Origin: Acidaminococcus massiliensis
GTDB lineage: Bacteria; Bacillota; Negativicutes; Acidaminococcales; Acidaminococcaceae
Length of the DNA stretch: 64,000 bases
Reading direction: 5' to 3'
Assembly: GCF_900095825.1 (NCBI RefSeq)
Contig: NZ_LT608315.1
Location: 2,233,875 to 2,297,874 of the forward strand
The position numbers were made by a program, and so were the translations under genes. This document shows positions 60,656 through 64,000 of the stretch, in pieces. The stretch's first letter is position 1. The number at the start of each line of letters is the position of its first letter. The notes under the pieces are model-generated. The model saw only the letters and a list, made by a program, of their open reading frames with translations. It ran no database searches and had not been told where the DNA came from.

Positions 60656-60669
60656 GGACACATGTGTCC
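60656..60669. promoter_or_regulatory. 14-bp perfect palindrome GGACACATGTGTCC
   Basis: Lies directly upstream of the minus-35 of the HTH gene and in the region divergent from the amidase gene. A typical operator length and position for a Cro/C1-like dimer. Confidence 0.65.
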
Positions 60670-60838
60670 GGTCCGCCCTAAAAAATGCGCCGAAAAATGA
60701 TCCAAAATGTAAACCCCGTAAGGCACAAGACAGTGCATCGTCCATATGGCAGCAGGGAGACTGATTCGGCCCCGTTCGCAAAAAATACTCGAAAAAATCC
60801 TCGCTCCCGTCTCTTATACAGTGTAAGGAGGCGGTGAC
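60670..60838. other. Intergenic region between HTH and amidase genes
   Basis: No gene. Contains AAAAATGCGCCGAAAAATGA and GCAAAAAATACTCGAAAAAA-type A-runs and ends with TTATACAGTGTAAGGAGG, where the amidase ribosome site is. No convincing plus-strand promoter; TATACA near 60817 is a possible minus-10. Confidence 0.35.
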
Positions 60839-61390
60839 ATGGAAGAAATCAAACGGCAGGAAGTCCTGGAACTGGCCCGCAGGGCCCGTGGGCGCATCCA
60901 GAAAATCTACCTGCACTGGACGGCTGGACGGTATGACCAGCTGTTCCCAGACTATCACCTGCTGATCCGGGGGGACGGGAGCCTGGTCACCAGTACCCGG
61001 GACTGGACCCGGACCCTTCCCCACACCTGGAACCGGAATACCGGTGCCCTAGGCATTGCCCTGTGCTGTGCCAGAGATGCCGTGCTCTATGCCGACGGCA
61101 CCTTCGATTTGGGGGACTATCCCCCCACTTCCCTGCAGGTGGAAAGCGCATCCATCCTGCTGGCTGCTCTGTCGGATGTCTGGAAACTCCCTCTGGAGCC
61201 TGCCCATGTCATGACCCATGCAGAGGCTGCCGACCTGGACGGTTACGGGCCGAGCATGGCCGGGACTCCCGCTTTTGAACGGTGGGATCTGTGGAAGCTG
61301 AAAGACTACGACGGAGTATGGCGCGGCGGCGGGGCGGTACTCCGGGGAAAGGGGCTGTATTATCAGTGGCTGAAGCGGAAAAAGGCGTGA
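60839..61390 (+). CDS. N-acetylmuramoyl-L-alanine amidase (Amidase_2, endolysin-like)
   Basis: 183 residues, no signal peptide. Zinc ligand His 26 in KIYLHWTAG, a second His in AHVMTHAEAAD, and WDLWKLKDYDGVW at the end. Family 2 amidases cut the bond between muramic acid and L-Ala in peptidoglycan. The cytosolic form with no wall-binding domain is like a phage endolysin. AAGGAGG precedes the ATG by seven bases. The DUF1659 trio on the same strand follows, interrupted by IS110. Confidence 0.85.
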   Translation: MEEIKRQEVLELARRARGRIQKIYLHWTAGRYDQLFPDYHLLIRGDGSLVTSTRDWTRTLPHTWNRNTGALGIALCCARDAVLYADGTFDLGDYPPTSLQVESASILLAALSDVWKLPLEPAHVMTHAEAADLDGYGPSMAGTPAFERWDLWKLKDYDGVWRGGGAVLRGKGLYYQWLKRKKA

Positions 61391-61398
61391 GCCTTTTT

Positions 61399-61436
61399 CC
61401 TGTCCGCGGTCAGCTGTCAACGGTCAACGGCCGATA
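61399..61436. repeat. TGAC heptad repeat, family R2
   Basis: Read on the minus strand TCGGCC/GTTGACC/GTTGACA/GCTGACC/GCGGACA, starting 8 bp after the amidase stop. Confidence 0.6.
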
Positions 61437-61626
61437 GATGCCAAATACTGCGCATTTGCCTTTGAACGTATAGCCCTCTGGACGGCCGGGATGGGCTCCC
61501 CCGTTCGATTGCAACGAGGTAGACCAACTATATAAAGTCAAGCCAATTTTAAAATAAATTTCAGTTGCTATGGATCTTGGCAAAAGGGCGCACTTACCCA
61601 AGCCCCCTCTTGTGGGCTTAAAAAAA

Positions 61627-62796
61627 TCAGGCTAAATAAGGGCAGCCACTAATACCCAGCCGGTAAATCAATCGGATCAGTTTCTTGGCTACATGGGACA
61701 AAGCGATTTTGTAAGGCTTGTGTTCTGACAGTTTCTTTTCAAGGTATTCTTTGAATCTCGGTACGTTCTGTGCAACCAGGCGGGCGGCAAGGTACAGTGT
61801 CTTTCGCAGATAGGGGGATCCTCTTTTTTCCATCTTGTTATGCTTCGAATGGTAGTCTCCAGAGTCATGTTTGGAAGGTGACATCCCTGCGTAAGCCAGG
61901 AGCTTGTCGACATCCGGAAAACGCTTGAAATCACCAACTTCGCCCAGAATGCTGGCACAAAGGGTATAACCGATCCCTGGTATGTCAATAATCGAAGATT
62001 CTTCCTGGTCCACCATTTCCTTAAGCTTCTCATCGATTTCAACGATATGCTGCTTCAACACTTCAATATCCGTAATGGTATGGACGAGTTCCATAGAAGC
62101 CGAAAGCGAGACTTTACCGATAGAACGGCATGCTGCCTGGTGGATTTCCAAAGCCTTGCTTTTGTCAAATCTCCCCTGTGAGGCATCACTTAACAGGCGC
62201 GTCAGCCGCTTCATGCTGCAATGAGCAATCTGTTCATGGCCAGGATAGGCTTTTAGAAGCGCATAGATTGAAGCAAGATGGATGGAAGATGTCAGCCCTT
62301 CCAGCTCTGGGAATAAAATCGTAACCAGACGGGAAACTGATATCTTTAGCTTGGAACACTTCTGCATGGTTTGAGATCTGTAACGAGAGAGTGATTTCAT
62401 TTCCTCGTTATGGTACAATGAAGAAGAGTAGGTTTGGGAACCTTTCCCTGACACAATCATCTGTGCAATAGCGCAGGCATCGACTTTATCAGTCTTGGTC
62501 TTACGCAGGCTGAATCCTTGCTTGTATCTATTCGTGAGAAGCGGATTGAAAGTGAGCAGTGGAAGGTCATGTTCTGAGATGAAATGGGCGAGATTCGAGG
62601 AATAGTGACCGGTTGCTTCCAATCCTACTCTTATTTTATCTTTTGGAATGCCCAGTTCAGAAATCTTGGAAAGGAGCATGTCAAAGCCTTCCCGTGAATT
62701 GGGAAATGTAAAAGATTCAACTGTTTTCAATGCATCCGAGTCAATGATACAGCAGTCATGTTTCCGCTTTGCAACGTCAATTCCGACACAAAGCAT
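61627..62796 (-). CDS. IS110-family transposase (DEDD recombinase), copy 2
   Basis: Identical in protein to copy 1 (389 residues, GIDVAKRKHD, EATGHYS, DKVDACAIA, AGMSPSKHDSG). The single base difference falls in the third position of a glycine codon (GGA/GGT). Intact, therefore probably active or very recently so. Confidence 0.93.
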   Translation of the reverse strand: MLCVGIDVAKRKHDCCIIDSDALKTVESFTFPNSREGFDMLLSKISELGIPKDKIRVGLEATGHYSSNLAHFISEHDLPLLTFNPLLTNRYKQGFSLRKTKTDKVDACAIAQMIVSGKGSQTYSSSLYHNEEMKSLSRYRSQTMQKCSKLKISVSRLVTILFPELEGLTSSIHLASIYALLKAYPGHEQIAHCSMKRLTRLLSDASQGRFDKSKALEIHQAACRSIGKVSLSASMELVHTITDIEVLKQHIVEIDEKLKEMVDQEESSIIDIPGIGYTLCASILGEVGDFKRFPDVDKLLAYAGMSPSKHDSGDYHSKHNKMEKRGSPYLRKTLYLAARLVAQNVPRFKEYLEKKLSEHKPYKIALSHVAKKLIRLIYRLGISGCPYLA

Positions 62797-62847
62797 AAAA
62801 ATCAACCTCCTTTTTTTGAATTGGCAGCTGTGCATCAAAGCCACAGA

Positions 62848-63008
62848 GACTTCATCATAATGTATCCTCGCTAGATATGAACCGTCGAGCGGTATCCAAC
62901 TCATTAACAAATTGAATGAATTCTGTGGTCGGACTCTACAAAAACCGTCAAGCGGTAGGGGCGCGCAACCGATCCACAGCTCCATTCTAATCGTACCGTA
63001 ATTCACTA
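62848..63008 (-). ncRNA. Bridge-RNA-like non-coding RNA of IS110 copy 2
   Basis: Identical in sequence to the RNA of copy 1, shifted by 12458 bp: target guide CGCCCCTACC at 62954-62963, core hairpins at 62944-62956 and 62881-62893. In this copy the guide matches the flanking target over ten consecutive bases. Confidence 0.75.
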
Positions 63009-63049
63009 TAAAAGGGAATATCTGGTACAACTCTATTATACGAGGGGCG

Positions 63050-63202
63050 TGCCGCAGGCCCGCCCTTCCCGGCCTGTGGGTTTAACCCTTTAAAGGAACC
63101 CGCCCCGGTGGGTTCCCTCCATCGGCGTGAGACGCTTTTCTCCCCCCGCCCCCTTACACTCTCTGACCTGGATCATCTTGTAAACAAAGGAGGAATGAAC
63201 CA
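63050..63202. other. Region between IS110 copy 2 and the DUF1659 gene
   Basis: Starts with the repeat arm (GCCGCAGGCCCGCCCTTCCC), then a hairpin GGGTTTAACC/TTTAAAGGAACCCG and AACCCGCC/GGTGGGTT, then a pyrimidine-rich stretch ending in AAAGGAGG, the ribosome site of the DUF1659 gene. No convincing promoter, which fits the idea that the trio was once transcribed with the amidase gene. Confidence 0.4.
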
Positions 63203-63430
63203 ATGGCAGCAACGAAAGACCTGACTGCAGTGACCCTGCAGCTAGAAGTGAAGAATGGGGTGGACAAGAATGACCAGCCCAAATTCAAGAACATCAGCTA
63301 CGACAACCTGGACACCAAGGCCACAGCGGACCAGCTGGCGGAAATGGGCAAAGAATTCGGCGGGCTGATGGAAGAAGCTCCCCACGGCCTGTACGTGGTG
63401 GAACGGCATCAGCTCACGGAAGAAGTGTAA
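63203..63430 (+). CDS. DUF1659 family protein
   Basis: 75 residues: VTLQLEVKNGVDKNDQPKFK and YDNLDTKATADQLAEMGKEF, the DUF1659 pattern; function unknown. AAAGGAGG lies upstream. First of a three-gene set (DUF1659, DUF2922, YvrJ) repeatedly found together in Firmicutes. Confidence 0.8.
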   Translation: MAATKDLTAVTLQLEVKNGVDKNDQPKFKNISYDNLDTKATADQLAEMGKEFGGLMEEAPHGLYVVERHQLTEEV

Positions 63431-63444
63431 AGGAGGCATGACAG

Positions 63445-63693
63445 ATGGCAGATTCCCGGAAATTGGACCTGATCTTCAAAGACAGCAAAAAAGCCACCAA
63501 GAACATCCGCATCCCCAATCCCCGTACGGACGTGGATAAGGAAGCGGTGCTCCCGGTGATGGAAAAGGTGGTGGAAAGCAAGATTTTCCTCTCCCGGAAC
63601 AACCTTCCGGTGGAAACCGTCCAGGCAGCCAAGGTGACGGACGTACAGGACCTGTTGGCGGACCCGGCCGCTGACGAAAGCGCCGAGGGCTGA
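63445..63693 (+). CDS. DUF2922 family protein
   Basis: 82 residues: KLDLIFKDSKKATKNIRIPN, PVMEKVVESKIF and KVTDVQDLLADP; the DUF2922 pattern. Function unknown. 14 bp after the DUF1659 gene, AAAGGAGG upstream; 2 bp before the YvrJ gene. Confidence 0.8.
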   Translation: MADSRKLDLIFKDSKKATKNIRIPNPRTDVDKEAVLPVMEKVVESKIFLSRNNLPVETVQAAKVTDVQDLLADPAADESAEG

Positions 63694-63695
63694 CC

Positions 63696-63845
63696 ATGGA
63701 CGACCTGACCCTGCTGGCCGGCCAGGCTGCTCAGTACGGCTTCCCCATGGTCATCTCCTGGTACCTGTTGGTACGGATGGAAGAGAAACTGGAGAACCTG
63801 ACCCAGAGCATCGAACGGCTGCGCATGGCAGTGAAGATGGAATAG
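63696..63845 (+). CDS. YvrJ-family small membrane protein
   Basis: 49 residues, start MDDLTLLAGQAAQYGFPMVI: one short membrane segment (about 8-26) then a coiled-coil-like tail RMEEKLENLTQSIERLRMA. The fold is that of small phage holin-like or YvrJ proteins. Starts 2 bp after DUF2922, so translationally coupled; next to an amidase, a holin-like role is a plausible but unproven idea. Confidence 0.75.
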   Translation: MDDLTLLAGQAAQYGFPMVISWYLLVRMEEKLENLTQSIERLRMAVKME

Positions 63846-63846
63846 A

Positions 63847-63887
63847 GAAAAAGCGTGCTGCGAAAAAAATCGCGGCACGCTTTTTTT
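63847..63887 (+). terminator. Terminator of the DUF1659-DUF2922-YvrJ set
   Basis: AAAAAGCGTGCTGCGA, loop, TCGCGGCACGCTTTTTTT, starting right after the YvrJ stop. Confidence 0.85.
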
Positions 63888-63904
63888 CAATGGTCAAGAG
63901 AGAA

Positions 63905-64000
63905 GTCAGGCCGGCCCGCCGGGCCTTTCAGAAGTCAGACGTCAGATTGACCTGAGCTAAGCAAATCGGTCCTGCTGCTAGACTGGACAAATCTGAATTC
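63905..64000. repeat. Intergenic palindromic repeat R1, copy 6, cut by the window end
   Basis: GAAGTCAGGCCGGCCCGCCG, GGGCCTTTCAGAAGTCAGAC, GTCAGATTGACC, then the asymmetric centre; the right arm lies beyond the window. Confidence 0.65.

Larger units (their letters stand above)
61521..63044 (-). mobile_element. IS110-family insertion sequence, copy 2
   Basis: Same element as at 49063, one silent difference. Here both flanks fit one target: on the minus strand GGCACGCCC before and ACCTCGTTGC after, with CT as shared core, giving GGCACGCCCCTACCTCGTTG, closely similar to the arm of the element at 57868-58043. It separates the amidase gene from the DUF1659-DUF2922-YvrJ genes. Confidence 0.92.

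Overview
The window looks like chromosome of an Acidaminococcus-like anaerobe (Negativicutes: Firmicutes with an outer membrane). The evidence is a high-GC Firmicutes gene order (yicC-remA-gmk-rpoZ-coaBC; prmA-rsmE-mtaB, hinT, rpsU-yqeY; T-box ileS), an OmpH/Skp periplasmic chaperone, a thiolase/butyryl-CoA dehydrogenase/3-hydroxybutyryl-CoA dehydrogenase/crotonase set as used for butyrate formation from amino acids, and a Na+-pumping decarboxylase beta subunit. The genus is inferred from gene content, not from a database match.

Layout. 1-2111: degraded ISLre2-type transposase, frameshifted integrase remnant and tRNA-Ser(UGA). 2164-6735: LURP-one-related protein and the coaBC-rpoZ-gmk-remA-yicC operon with an exported protein at its head. 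6838-10337: rqcH and ilvD. 10362-11899: an IS3-family element sitting exactly in the loop of the bidirectional terminator between ilvD and an M18 aminopeptidase gene. 11923-23243: peptidase, GH3 glycosidase, butyrate genes, nth and housekeeping genes of unclear role. 23724-31000: purC, nucleosidase, SIMPL protein, Rrf2 regulator, trxAB, a frameshifted NhaC antiporter, ompH, and copZ/csoR with a clear promoter-operator. 31172-38070: ileS with T-box leader, rRNA methylase, KtrAB potassium uptake and an FMN oxidoreductase. 38195-39643: promoter, leader with terminator, decarboxylase beta subunit and an overlooked 40-residue membrane protein. 39687-43817: translation-related operons.

44060-64000 is accessory: a very large MBG/YDG-repeat adhesin cut at its N-terminus by an IS110 element; a HigBA-type toxin-antitoxin; a type I restriction-modification operon; an inverted-repeat element; and a compact phage-like group (sigma-like factor, helicase loader, replication initiator, HTH regulator, amidase, DUF1659-DUF2922-YvrJ trio), the last three genes split from the amidase by a second, almost identical IS110 copy.

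The strongest observation is that both IS110 copies encode a legible bridge-RNA-like RNA upstream of the transposase: two loops built around the same small hairpin, a 10-base match between one loop and the reconstructed insertion target, and a sigma-70 promoter with exact 17-bp spacing that forms only when the two element ends are joined. The target is the arm of a dispersed intergenic inverted repeat of this genome. The intergenic regions also carry several families of repeats built from 7-bp units containing TGAC/GTCA, usually at gene ends and twice supplying a stop codon.
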